From positions 1-42,881 of the forward strand of contig JAJPKN010000017.1 in NCBI GenBank assembly GCA_021323695.1: a stretch of 42,881 nt of DNA, written 5' to 3'. The first letter of the stretch is position 1; each line of letters opens with the position of its first letter. This document shows, piece after piece, positions 29,972-36,792 of this stretch. The notes below the pieces were generated by a model. The model worked only from the letters and a program-made list of their open reading frames with translations, did not search any database and had not been told where the DNA came from. This DNA comes from Actinomycetota bacterium (GTDB lineage: Bacteria > Actinomycetota > Acidimicrobiia > Acidimicrobiales > Palsa-688). A program made the translations under genes and the position numbers.

Positions 29972-31113
29972 GCAGTTTCTTCCTCGCGCCGGGGGCTCGA
30001 GGTCTCGTCACAGCCCGGGCAAGGCGACGGCTCAGCTGAGCTAGCCGGAGCGCCTTGGCCTCCAGCGTGGCGGTGGACGGCCCAGGGGTGGGGCCGGCGA
30101 CGTGCCCCCAGGCGGCCGGCGAGCTCGATGCCTGCCCACGCCCCCCAGCCCACCGGCTGCAGGGCCCAGAAGCTGACCGCACGGTACAAAAGAGTGGTGG
30201 CCAGGGCAGCAGCTACCGGCATGCCATAGGCCACCAACAGGGCGGTGAGGCTGGCTTCGACCACGCCCAGTCCCCCCGGGGTGACCGGCAAGGAGACCGC
30301 GACCTGGGTGAGGCCGTAAGCGGCGAGCAGGCCCCGCCACGGCACCGCCGCCTGTAGCGCCCAGGCGGACGCCACCAGGCAACCGGCGTCGAAGAGCCAG
30401 TTGGCCAGGGCGAAGAACACGGCTTTGGCCCATTCAGGCGCTCTGGGGCGGACGGTCCGCACGCCGTCCCACAGGCGGCCCAGCCCGGCCACCAGCACGC
30501 GGCCCGGTTGGCCGGCCCTCCCCACTGCCTGCCAGCCCCGCTGTGCCACCTCGCGCAACCTGGGCCTGCGGCTGAGCACCAGGGCGAACAGGCTGGCAGC
30601 GACCGGGATGGCGGCAAGCCCGCCCGCCACGGGCCGCAGGCTGGCCAGCGGCCCGCGCCGCCCGGCCACGAACGCACCGGCCACGATGACCACGAACAGG
30701 GCGAAGGTGGACAGTGCCCCGGCCGTGAGCAGCGCCCACACCGCGAGGGCGCGCCCGGCCCCCCGGCGGCGCAACTGGGCGAACGACCACGTGGCTCCCC
30801 AGGCGACGCCCCCAGGCAAGGTTGTCCCGAGGGCATTGCCGGCAAAGGTGACCTCGGCCATCGACCAAATCCCGAGCTTTACCCCGCCGCTCAGCAGTAG
30901 CCAGCGCTGGAGGCGGGCGAAGGCCATCATGGACAACACTTCGGCCCCGATGGCTGCGGCCAGGCGGTACGGGTCGACGTGCCTCAGAAGGTGGGCCGCC
31001 GAGGAGATGTCGCTGCTGTGGGAGACAGCCACGCCCGCCGCCGCCCCCACTACCGCCAGGGCGGAAGCGGCTCGCAGCCGCCCCCGCCAGGCCGGGCTTA
31101 GCAGCGGTGCCAT
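29959..31113 (-). CDS. Lysylphosphatidylglycerol synthase TM-domain / UPF0104 family membrane protein
   Basis: A 384-residue integral membrane protein with about eight hydrophobic segments. Family features of the LPG_synthase_TM (YbhN/AglD) group are the early R-x-x-R-W-L-L-L-S-G-G, the N-A-L-G-T-T-L-P-G-G-V-A-W-G segment, and S-L-P-V-T-P-G-G-L-G-V-V-E-A-S-L-T-A-L-L, the conserved P-x-x-P-G-G-x-G motif. Members are flippase-like or help glycolipid and lipid modification; the isolated membrane domain has no known catalytic part here. The C-terminal about 50 residues are Arg/Pro/Glu-rich and cytoplasmic. ATG 31113 opens just downstream of the TDT channel gene stop, so it may be in the same transcript. 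Function cannot be fixed further. Confidence 0.8.
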   Translation of the reverse strand: MAPLLSPAWRGRLRAASALAVVGAAAGVAVSHSSDISSAAHLLRHVDPYRLAAAIGAEVLSMMAFARLQRWLLLSGGVKLGIWSMAEVTFAGNALGTTLPGGVAWGATWSFAQLRRRGAGRALAVWALLTAGALSTFALFVVIVAGAFVAGRRGPLASLRPVAGGLAAIPVAASLFALVLSRRPRLREVAQRGWQAVGRAGQPGRVLVAGLGRLWDGVRTVRPRAPEWAKAVFFALANWLFDAGCLVASAWALQAAVPWRGLLAAYGLTQVAVSLPVTPGGLGVVEASLTALLVAYGMPVAAALATTLLYRAVSFWALQPVGWGAWAGIELAGRLGARRRPHPWAVHRHAGGQGAPASSAEPSPCPGCDETSSPRREEETAASR

Positions 31114-31155
31114 GGCGGGGGCCGCCCCTTCGCCTTGGGCCTCTGTTGAGGCTGC

Positions 31156-32409
31156 TCAGTGCCCAGCGCTGAGCGCGCCGTGGGCGCCGTGGGCGCCGTC
31201 GCCGTCACCGTTGCCCGGTGGCGAGCCAAGGTCCGGGGCCGGGGAGCCGGGTGAGGTACGCGAGAGCTCCCCGCGGGCGATGGCCCAAGCACTGCCTGCG
31301 GCCACGACGACCCAGAACAGCCCCAGGGCCACGAACAGCCCGGCTCCGGCCCAGTCGAGCCAGCTCAGGCCCCAGGCTTTGGCCAAGGCCAAGGTGGCCA
31401 CGGTGTACGCCCCGAGCGGGAAGGTGAAGGCCCACCAACCCACGCTATAGGGGAGGTGGCCATAGGACAGGTACCGAGCGAGCAGGACGGCCGCGGCCAC
31501 CAGCCACCAGGCCCCGAAGCCCCACAGGGCCGTAGCCGCCAGCTTGGAGGCCAAGGCGACCGAAGCGGTGGCCGGCCCGAAGACGGCGGTGCCGACCGAC
31601 GACAGTTTCACCAAGGCGAGGGCCCCTACGCCTATGGGGCCGAGGCCGATCCAGATCGACGGGGCCAGCCCGGCGTGGGGGAGCGGGTACATGACCAGGC
31701 GGTGGTGGAGCATGGCCATGACGAGCAGGTAGAGCAAGAAACCCATGCCCCAAAAGCCATAGGAGGCCACCAGCAGGTCACGGGCCACGGCCGGTGTGGC
31801 GCCAGGCACGAGCGGGGCGAGGACGAGGGGCACCACTATGTTCGCGACCGGAGGGATGAACCACCCACCGTTGACTGCGTCAGGGGCGAGGCCAGGGCGG
31901 GCGAAGAGGATGTAGGCGAAGACAAGGCTCACCAAAAAGGCGAGCGGCACCCCCGCCCAGTCAAAGCTGACCACCAGGTCGCGCACCACAGGCGCTGAGA
32001 ACCACGTCGGGCCGACTGCAGCAGCGGCCGCAGCCAGGACCAATATCCCCCCGGGGAGGGTGCCGTACAGCGCCCCCAAGGTCGGGTCCCGCAGGTCGGC
32101 CAGGGCGGCCCTCGGGTGCAAGATGAAGCGGCCCAGGTAGCCGAGGGCCAGCAGCGCCGCCAGGACGGCCGCAGCGATGGCCATCACCTGGCCGAAGGTC
32201 CGTCCCGCCGACGCCAACGACGGTGCCCCGCCGGGGTCCATGGACGCTGCCACCCCGACGATGGCCGTGCCCATGACTGCCCCGTACCACCCGGGGTGAA
32301 AGCCGCGCAGACGGGCCAGCGGTGCGCCAGTGGCGGCGCGCCCCGGCGGAGTAGCAGCCGTGCCGGGGGCGCCGGCTAGGTCGGCAGGAGAAGTTCTGGT
32401 CTCGCTCAT
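31156..32409 (-). CDS. TDT/SLAC1-family (TehA-like) transporter or anion channel
   Basis: A 417-residue membrane protein with ten hydrophobic segments, beginning F-H-P-G-W-Y-G-A-V-M-G-T-A-I-V-G-V-A, the usual first helix of the tellurite-resistance/dicarboxylate transporter (SLAC1) family. Later marks are G-G-W-F-I-P-P-V-A-N-I-V-V-P-L and S-Y-G-F-W-G-M-G-F-L-L-Y. Members pass small anions such as nitrate, chloride, sulfite, malate or tellurite. ATG 32409 has GGGAAGGGAA upstream and overlaps the stop of the receiver-protein gene by four bases (ATGA), so translation is coupled. That coupling suggests the receiver protein may control this channel. The C-terminus is Gly/Asp/His-rich. Confidence 0.85.
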   Translation of the reverse strand: MSETRTSPADLAGAPGTAATPPGRAATGAPLARLRGFHPGWYGAVMGTAIVGVAASMDPGGAPSLASAGRTFGQVMAIAAAVLAALLALGYLGRFILHPRAALADLRDPTLGALYGTLPGGILVLAAAAAAVGPTWFSAPVVRDLVVSFDWAGVPLAFLVSLVFAYILFARPGLAPDAVNGGWFIPPVANIVVPLVLAPLVPGATPAVARDLLVASYGFWGMGFLLYLLVMAMLHHRLVMYPLPHAGLAPSIWIGLGPIGVGALALVKLSSVGTAVFGPATASVALASKLAATALWGFGAWWLVAAAVLLARYLSYGHLPYSVGWWAFTFPLGAYTVATLALAKAWGLSWLDWAGAGLFVALGLFWVVVAAGSAWAIARGELSRTSPGSPAPDLGSPPGNGDGDGAHGAHGALSAGH

Positions 32410-32987
32410 TTCGTTCCCTTCCCTTTCTTTGGCAGTGCTTTCTTTGGCAGTGCTTTGCCCGCGGGCCTTGGGGAGGGCAGTGCCGGCACTGTCCCGGCCG
32501 TCCCCGACGTCCCCGGCGGTGAAGGCGGCGCAGGTGGCGTATTTGCCGCCTCGGTCTGGTGTTGCAGGTACAGATCCCTCACGGCGCTGGCCGACAGTTC
32601 CCACTTGGAGAGGAACCCAGCCGCGGGGCTGGCCTCCACCAGGTCGACGAAGTCGGCCTCAGCGTGGGTGGAGATGAGCACGACCGCCCGGGCGGGGCCC
32701 GGGTCGTCGTCGTAGAGCTGGCGAGCCAGCTCAAAGCCGTCGTCAGGGCCGAGGAAGATGTCGACCAAGATGACATCTGGGCGGAGCTCCCTGGCCAGCT
32801 GGAGGCCCTGGGCGCCATTGCGGGCGACCCCAGCCACCTCGAGGCCCTCACGTTCGAGCAGGGCACGGGCGGCCCGGAGGAAGCCCTCGTTGTCGTCTAC
32901 GACCAGGCAACGCAGTGGCTCGGGGGCAGGGCTGGCCAGCTCAGGGGGGCCGGCGCTCGCCCTGCTTTGCAGTGCCTCATATGCCAT
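32406..32987 (-). CDS. Output-less response regulator (receiver domain plus Pro/Lys-rich tail)
   Basis: A 193-residue protein with one receiver domain: D-D-N at C-L-V-V-D-D-N-E-G-F-L-R-A-A-R, phospho-acceptor Asp in V-I-L-V-D-I-F-L-G, Ser in V-L-I-S-T-H-A, and Lys in F-L-S-K-W-E-L. No DNA-binding or enzymatic domain follows. About 50 residues of Pro/Ser/Thr-rich sequence end in repeated K-A-L-P-K-K units, encoded by a 15-bp tandem repeat at about 32420-32452. Such proteins act by protein-protein contact or as phosphate sinks. ATG 32987 has AGGAGG upstream. It is coupled to the downstream TDT/SLAC1 channel gene. The kinase at 29785 is a candidate phosphodonor. Confidence 0.85.
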   Translation of the reverse strand: MAYEALQSRASAGPPELASPAPEPLRCLVVDDNEGFLRAARALLEREGLEVAGVARNGAQGLQLARELRPDVILVDIFLGPDDGFELARQLYDDDPGPARAVVLISTHAEADFVDLVEASPAAGFLSKWELSASAVRDLYLQHQTEAANTPPAPPSPPGTSGTAGTVPALPSPRPAGKALPKKALPKKGKGTK

Positions 32988-33046
32988 GGTCGGGCCTCCT
33001 TGGGAGTGGGCTGAGGGTGCGCTGAGATCGCCATGACGGCAAAGGG

Positions 33047-33077
33047 GCCCGAGGCCAAGAGGTTGGTGGCCTCGGGC
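33047..33077 (-). terminator. Hairpin between membrane protein and receiver genes
   Basis: GCCCGAGGCCA (33047-33057) and TGGCCTCGGGC (33067-33077) form a perfect 11-bp stem with a 9-base loop. On the minus strand it is followed by CCCCTTT. It lies 18 bases after the stop of the membrane protein gene and would end or attenuate transcription into the receiver/channel genes. Confidence 0.7.
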
Positions 33078-33094
33078 TCCTTCAGGCCTGAGCC

Positions 33095-33511
33095 TTATGC
33101 GACGGCCCTGAGCTCCTCGGCGGAGCGTCCGGCCTCGAGCGGGGCCGCGCTCGCCTTGCGGATGGTCCGGCCCTTGACCAGTTCGTAGGTCGCCACACCG
33201 GCGGCCGTGACGGCCAGCGTGGTGAAGGCGATCGCGTAGGCGAAGGACCCCCAGGTCACTACGTCGCCGGCGAAGACGACCGACGCTATCGTCGCCCAGA
33301 TGGCCAGCGTCCCGGTGAGCCCGTCCAAGACGTGCTCGGCCACACTGGCGTGACGGTCGAGCTGGGCCACCCCGACCAGGGCGAGCACGCCCAGGGCCAC
33401 GCTGAACATGAGCCAACCGGCCACAGTGGCGCTGAACACCAAGCTGGCGACGATGAGGAACACAGCCACGAAGGCAAGGGTGATATTGGCAGCAAGCCGT
33501 GCGATCCTCAT
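33095..33511 (-). CDS. Four-helix membrane protein of unknown function
   Basis: A 138-residue protein with four clear membrane segments: I-T-L-A-F-V-A-V-F-L-I-V-A-S-L-V-F, W-L-M-F-S-V-A-L-G-V-L-A-L-V-G-V, W-A-T-I-A-S-V-V-F, and F-A-Y-A-I-A-F-T-T-L-A-V-T-A-A-G-V. The pattern resembles the SPW-repeat type of small actinobacterial membrane proteins, but I do not recognise a firm family. The C-terminus is a short charged cytoplasmic tail. ATG 33511 has a very strong AAAGGAGG site, so it should be well expressed. The shared 32-bp motif lies 93-124 bases upstream, and a hairpin separates it from the receiver/channel genes. Confidence 0.7.
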   Translation of the reverse strand: MRIARLAANITLAFVAVFLIVASLVFSATVAGWLMFSVALGVLALVGVAQLDRHASVAEHVLDGLTGTLAIWATIASVVFAGDVVTWGSFAYAIAFTTLAVTAAGVATYELVKGRTIRKASAAPLEAGRSAEELRAVA

Positions 33512-33603
33512 TCCGACTACCTCCTTTTTGGGTTGCCGCCTCCTTTGAGGCGAACAACGTTCCTTGGTCCTCATGGTGGCGCCCGGGGAGCCGGCGGCCA
33601 ACG

Positions 33604-33635
33604 TGGCCAGCACCAAACTTCCCTACCGGCTAGCC
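33604..33635. promoter_or_regulatory. Shared 32-bp motif, copy 2 (upstream of membrane protein gene)
   Basis: TGGCCAGCACCAAAC, then TTC, CCTACC, G and GCTAGCC on the plus strand; 29 of 32 positions equal 29940-29971, in the same orientation relative to its downstream minus-strand gene. The sequences flanking the two copies are unrelated, so the identity is not due to a longer duplication. Confidence 0.6.
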
Positions 33636-33762
33636 CTACTCTTGTGGCCCCTGCCAGCCGCAGCCGCCTGGTAGGCCCTTGCGCACCAGCCGGGCACGTC
33701 CATGCGCACCAGCCGGGAGGCCGAGGCATCGGGACCTTCGGCCCTAGTTGCCTCAACAGGTG

Positions 33763-33794
33763 TTGATGTAATACTGGTGACGTGAGCACATCAA
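33763..33794. promoter_or_regulatory. Operator and promoter of the first ArsR operon
   Basis: TTGATGT (33763-33769) and ACATCAA (33788-33794) form a perfect inverted repeat with 18 bases between the arms. TAATAC at 33769-33774 is a good -10 and ends 7 bases before the GTG at 33782, so transcript and coding sequence probably start together inside the operator. ArsR binding here would block RNA polymerase directly. Confidence 0.6.
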
Positions 33795-34192
33795 TCAATG
33801 TTGCAACAACGTCCGTTAGTATGCCTGGCGACATTGCCCCGGCTGGCGCCGCGTTGCTCAAGGCGCTGGCCGACCCGACCCGTAGGCGGGTCTTCCTTGC
33901 CGTGATGGCGGGCGAGATCTGCAACTGCGAGCTTTCCGAGGCGCTGGGCCTGCCCCAGAACCTGGTCTCCCACCACGTGCGCAAGCTGCGCGAGGCGGGC
34001 CTGGTCGAGGAGCACCGGGACCCTCACGACGGGCGCTGGGCGCACATTGAGGTGGACCGCGATGGCCTGCAGGCCGGGTGGGAGGCCCTGGAGGCGGTGC
34101 TGCACCCCACGCTCGTCGGTGAGCGGGTGCCGGCCTGCCGGGCCCGGGCGCGTGAGGCAGCTCGTCACCCCCGCCGGGGTGAAGCCCGTTGA
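33782..34192 (+). CDS. ArsR-family metalloid-responsive repressor (first copy)
   Basis: A 136-residue winged-helix repressor. The core is L-L-K-A-L-A-D-P-T-R-R-R-V-F-L-A-V-M, then the metal-binding motif I-C47-N-C49-E-L and the recognition helix N-L-V-S-H-H-V-R-K-L-R-E-A-G-L-V. The C-x-C pair matches the alpha3 arsenite site of ArsR (E-L-C-V-C-D-L) or the CadC type. The C-terminus is Arg/Ala-rich with an extra Cys. The GTG start lies within its own operator and no ribosome site is visible, suggesting a leaderless transcript. It leads an operon with the DUF318 permease, whose start overlaps this stop. Confidence 0.88.
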   Translation: MSTSINVATTSVSMPGDIAPAGAALLKALADPTRRRVFLAVMAGEICNCELSEALGLPQNLVSHHVRKLREAGLVEEHRDPHDGRWAHIEVDRDGLQAGWEALEAVLHPTLVGERVPACRARAREAARHPRRGEAR

Positions 34193-35328
34193 GCGCCCTA
34201 GAGGGCCCGCTCGAGGGCCCTGCAAGCAGCTTGGTGGGCCCAGCAGCTCGTCCCGCCGGCAGTGAGGCAGGCCACCTGGACGCCACGGGCCACTTCGCCC
34301 TGGGCGCGACTGCTCGGGGCAAGCCGTGGCTGGTACCTGCGGTGGTGGCCGGGACAGGCGCCTGGTTCGCCCTGTACATGCAACTGGGCCGCTTTGCCGG
34401 TTGGCTCTCCTACGACTTGCTCGGCCTCGACCGCCGTACCCACCTGGCCAGCGCGGTGGACTTCTTCGCCACTGACGTGCCCAAGATCTTCCTGCTCCTG
34501 TCAGGGATCATCCCGCTGGTGAGCGTGGTGCGCAGTTACTTCCCGCCGGAAAAGGTGAGGAACGTGGTAGCCGGCAAGGGCGAGCTGGTGGGCACGGTGC
34601 TGGCCGCGTTGCTGGGCGTGGTCACGCCGTTCTGCTCGTGCTCAGCCGTGCCCATGTTCATCGGCTTTGTCGAGTCGGGGCTGCCCCTCGGGGTCACCTT
34701 CGGGTTCCTGATCGCTTCTCCGGTAGTCAACGAGGTGGCCCTGGTGCTCCTGGCCGGCCTGTTCGGCATAAAGGTGGCCTTGCTGTACGTAGGCCTGGGC
34801 TTGGTGGTGGCCATCATCGGGGGCACCGTGATCGGCCGGCTCCACCTCGAGTCCCAGGTCGAAGACTACGTGTACAAGGTCAAGGTGGGCGAGGCGGCAA
34901 CCGTACGGCTCGCCTTCGAGCGACGCCTGGCCGACGCTTTCGCCTACACCAAGGACATCCTGCGCCGGGTGGGGCCGTGGGTGCTGGGTGGCATCGTCCT
35001 CGGGGCCGCCATCCACGGCTACGCGCCGACTGGCTTTGTAGCCCACTATGCCGGGCGGGGCAACCCCTTGGCCGTGCCCATGGTGGTGCTGATCGCCGTG
35101 CCCCTTTATTCGAACGCCGCCGGCACCATACCCATCGTGCAAGCCCTCATCCAAAAGGGCCTCCCCATGGGCACAACCCTTGCCTTCATGATGGCCATCA
35201 CCGCCATATCCACGCCGGAGATGATCATCCTGCGCAAGGTCATAAAGCCCAAGCTGATCACCATCTTTATCTCCGTGGTGACCCTGGCCATCATCATGAT
35301 CGGGTACGTCTTCAATGCGGTGCTGTAG
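34189..35328 (+). CDS. ArsP/DUF318-family permease
   Basis: A 379-residue membrane protein of PF03773 with about eight membrane segments. The diagnostic block is V-T-P-F-C-S-C-S-A-V-P-M-F-I-G-F near residue 145, with the conserved C-S-C-S cysteines, followed by S-P-V-V-N-E-V-A-L. Later P-L-Y-S-N-A-A-G-T-I-P-I-V is the second conserved block. ArsP exports methylated or aromatic trivalent arsenicals; other members (SO_0444 type) have been tied to copper or zinc export. The start is TTG 34189, overlapping the ArsR stop (TTGA), though a downstream start within the first 40 loosely conserved residues is possible. It is followed by an Acr3-like remnant and a small thioredoxin, a known gene grouping. 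Confidence 0.85.
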   Translation: MSALEGPLEGPASSLVGPAARPAGSEAGHLDATGHFALGATARGKPWLVPAVVAGTGAWFALYMQLGRFAGWLSYDLLGLDRRTHLASAVDFFATDVPKIFLLLSGIIPLVSVVRSYFPPEKVRNVVAGKGELVGTVLAALLGVVTPFCSCSAVPMFIGFVESGLPLGVTFGFLIASPVVNEVALVLLAGLFGIKVALLYVGLGLVVAIIGGTVIGRLHLESQVEDYVYKVKVGEAATVRLAFERRLADAFAYTKDILRRVGPWVLGGIVLGAAIHGYAPTGFVAHYAGRGNPLAVPMVVLIAVPLYSNAAGTIPIVQALIQKGLPMGTTLAFMMAITAISTPEMIILRKVIKPKLITIFISVVTLAIIMIGYVFNAVL

Positions 35329-35395
35329 AGATGGCGTCCTGTCGCGGGCTGTGGCCTCCCACCACCCCTGTCACTACTGAAGGAGGGAGCGGGCA

Positions 35396-35941
35396 ATGAA
35401 AGCGCTCCAGGCACACCTCAACAAATGGTTGCTGGCCTATGTGGTCGTAGTAATGGGCTTGGGCGTGCTCCTGGGGCACCCCCATGCCGAGGCCAGCTGG
35501 GTAAAGGCCCACCAAGGGGGCATAAGCACCCTCACCACGGTGGCTGTGTTCATGATCATCTACCCGATGATGGCGAACCTGCGCCTGGAGGGCCTGCTGA
35601 AGGCCGGGAAGAACCTGAAGGGCCTGGTGCTGGCCCTGGTGTTCAACTTCGTCTGGGCACCATTGTTGGGCTACGGCTTGGCCCACCTGTTCATCACCGA
35701 CAACCCGCCCCTTGCCCTCGGGTTCTCGATGGCATTTTCACCCATGGTGGCAGTCCCGGCAGCCACCATGCCCATATTCCAGATCCTGCTCATGGTCGTG
35801 TACCTGAAGCTGGCTGGCGTGGTCAGGGCGTACTTCGCCCAGGGGCGCTCCCGAGAGGGCGCTGGGACAGCACAAGGAGAGCCATATGAACATGAAGGTG
35901 AAGGTACTGGGGACCGGTTGCGCCAACTGCAAGCGTCTTGA
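35396..35941 (+). pseudogene. Acr3-like transporter with large internal deletion
   Basis: A 181-residue frame that joins the first three membrane segments of an Acr3/bile-acid-symporter type transporter (W-L-L-A-Y-V-V-V-V-M-G-L-G, T-V-A-V-F-M-I-I-Y-P-M-M-A-N-L-R, L-V-F-N-F-V-W-A-P) to its last one (F-S-P-M-V-A-V-P-A-A-T-M-P-I-F-Q-I-L-L-M-V-V-Y-L-K-L-A). The join is near A-L-G-F-S-M-A-F, and about 170-190 residues with the conserved Cys and Glu blocks are absent. Normal Acr3 proteins have about ten helices and 320-400 residues. The frame survives, so a short protein could be made, but arsenite export is unlikely. ATG 35396 has GGAGGGAGC upstream. Its end overlaps the thioredoxin gene by 56 bases. 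Confidence 0.65.
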
Positions 35942-36137
35942 GGCCATGGTGCGGGAGGTGGCGTCCGAGGCGGGGCTCCAGGTGGAGCTCGAGGAGGTCA
36001 GGGACATCGCCGCCATCATGTCCTACGGGGTCATGCACACGCCTGGGCTCGTGGTCGACGGCGAGCTCAAGGTGAGCGGCCGGGTGCCGTCCAAGGCAGA
36101 GGTCGCCAAGTGGCTCACGGCATCAAGCAAGAGCTGA
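35886..36137 (+). CDS. Small thioredoxin-like protein (Thioredoxin_3 / redox-active disulfide protein 2)
   Basis: An 83-residue thioredoxin-fold protein with the active site G-C12-A-N-C15-K in V-K-V-L-G-T-G-C, plus the cis-Pro in M-H-T-P-G-L-V-V-D-G-E-L. This glutaredoxin-sized subfamily (TIGR00412) is often found beside DUF318 permeases and ArsR regulators, as here. It may deliver electrons to a metal-thiol step or carry metal to the permease; no direct function is proven. ATG 35886 (or 35892) opens inside the tail of the Acr3-like frame, with AAGGAGAGCC just upstream. It is the last clear gene of the operon that begins with the first ArsR. Confidence 0.85.
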   Translation: MNMKVKVLGTGCANCKRLEAMVREVASEAGLQVELEEVRDIAAIMSYGVMHTPGLVVDGELKVSGRVPSKAEVAKWLTASSKS

Positions 36138-36140
36138 GCG

Positions 36141-36254
36141 ATGGGTACGTCGGCTACTAGGCAGAGCTCGTTGGCCGAGCAGGCTTCGGTCATCAAGGAT
36201 CTCGTGGACGACGGGACCGGGCCCCGTTGCCGTGCCCCTGCTCGCCCCGGGTGA
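36141..36254 (+). CDS. 37-codon ORF after the thioredoxin gene, possible truncated gene start
   Basis: ATG 36141 lies 3 bases after the thioredoxin stop. The product starts M-G-T-S-A-T-R-Q-S-S-L-A-E-Q-A-S-V-I-K-D and turns into low-complexity Pro/Arg codons before a TGA. The first about 25 codons look like a real helical N-terminus, so this may be the beginning of a lost operon gene. No family was recognised. The next 150 bases up to the second ArsR promoter hold nothing else I can support. Confidence 0.3.
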   Translation: MGTSATRQSSLAEQASVIKDLVDDGTGPRCRAPARPG

Positions 36255-36398
36255 CGGCACCACGTCCTTCCCACCTTCGAGCCCCTAAAACGCCACCGTT
36301 ACTGCCAAGCCGTCATGAGGGCGCGCCACGGGACGTCGGTGACCCTGGACGGGCCCAGCATGTCCTGCCCGGCGGCAGCGGCAGCCGTACCATGGCGG

Positions 36399-36423
36399 TA
36401 CGCTAGGTTCAAGTATGCTTGAA
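36399..36423. promoter_or_regulatory. Palindromic ArsR operator overlapping the start of the second ArsR gene
   Basis: TTCAAG-TATG-CTTGAA at 36408-36423 is a 6-4-6 inverted repeat, and the ATG of the gene (36415-36417) lies in its spacer. TACGCT (36399-36404) upstream is a likely -10, ending 10 bases before the ATG. The TTCAA...TTGAA core is typical for ArsR/SmtB operators. The first codons of the repressor are therefore part of its own binding site. Confidence 0.7.
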
Positions 36424-36792
36424 GCAAGATTGGTTGAAGCTGCCCAGGCTGATGCGGCGCACGGCGGGGCAGCAGGGCTTTTGGGGGCGTTGGCAGACCC
36501 GTTGCGCCTGGCGATCGTGGGTGTGCTGTCCCGAGGCGAGCATTGCGTGTGCGACATACGCGCGGAGCTGCCCGTCGCCGAGAACCTGCTTTCTTACCAC
36601 CTGAGGGTCCTCCGGGAGGCGAAGCTCTTGACGGCCACCCGCCAGGGCCGTTGGGTCTACTACCGCTTGGACCCAGACGGCTTCGCCGCCCTGTGGGCTG
36701 CACTGGCGGCTGCCGGCGTGCCCCTGCCGGGCGAGGCGGTTGCCACTGGCCGTGCCGGGCGGAGCTGCGCTGAAGGCGAGGTGGCGCCGTGA
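36415..36792 (+). CDS. arsR: ArsR-family arsenite-responsive repressor (second copy, with Acr3)
   Basis: A 125-residue winged-helix repressor: G-A-L-A-D-P-L-R-L-A-I-V-G-V-L, the arsenite motif E-H43-C44-V-C46-D-I, and recognition helix N-L-L-S-Y-H-L-R-V-L-R-E-A. The H-C-V-C-D pattern is close to the E. coli ArsR site (E-L-C-V-C-D-L). An additional Cys lies near the C-terminus (R-S-C-A-E-G), a candidate third ligand. The ATG sits in the operator palindrome with no ribosome site, so the mRNA is probably leaderless. The stop overlaps the acr3 GTG by four bases (GTGA); the two form an operon, which makes arsenite the likely inducer. Confidence 0.9.
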   Translation: MLEARLVEAAQADAAHGGAAGLLGALADPLRLAIVGVLSRGEHCVCDIRAELPVAENLLSYHLRVLREAKLLTATRQGRWVYYRLDPDGFAALWAALAAAGVPLPGEAVATGRAGRSCAEGEVAP

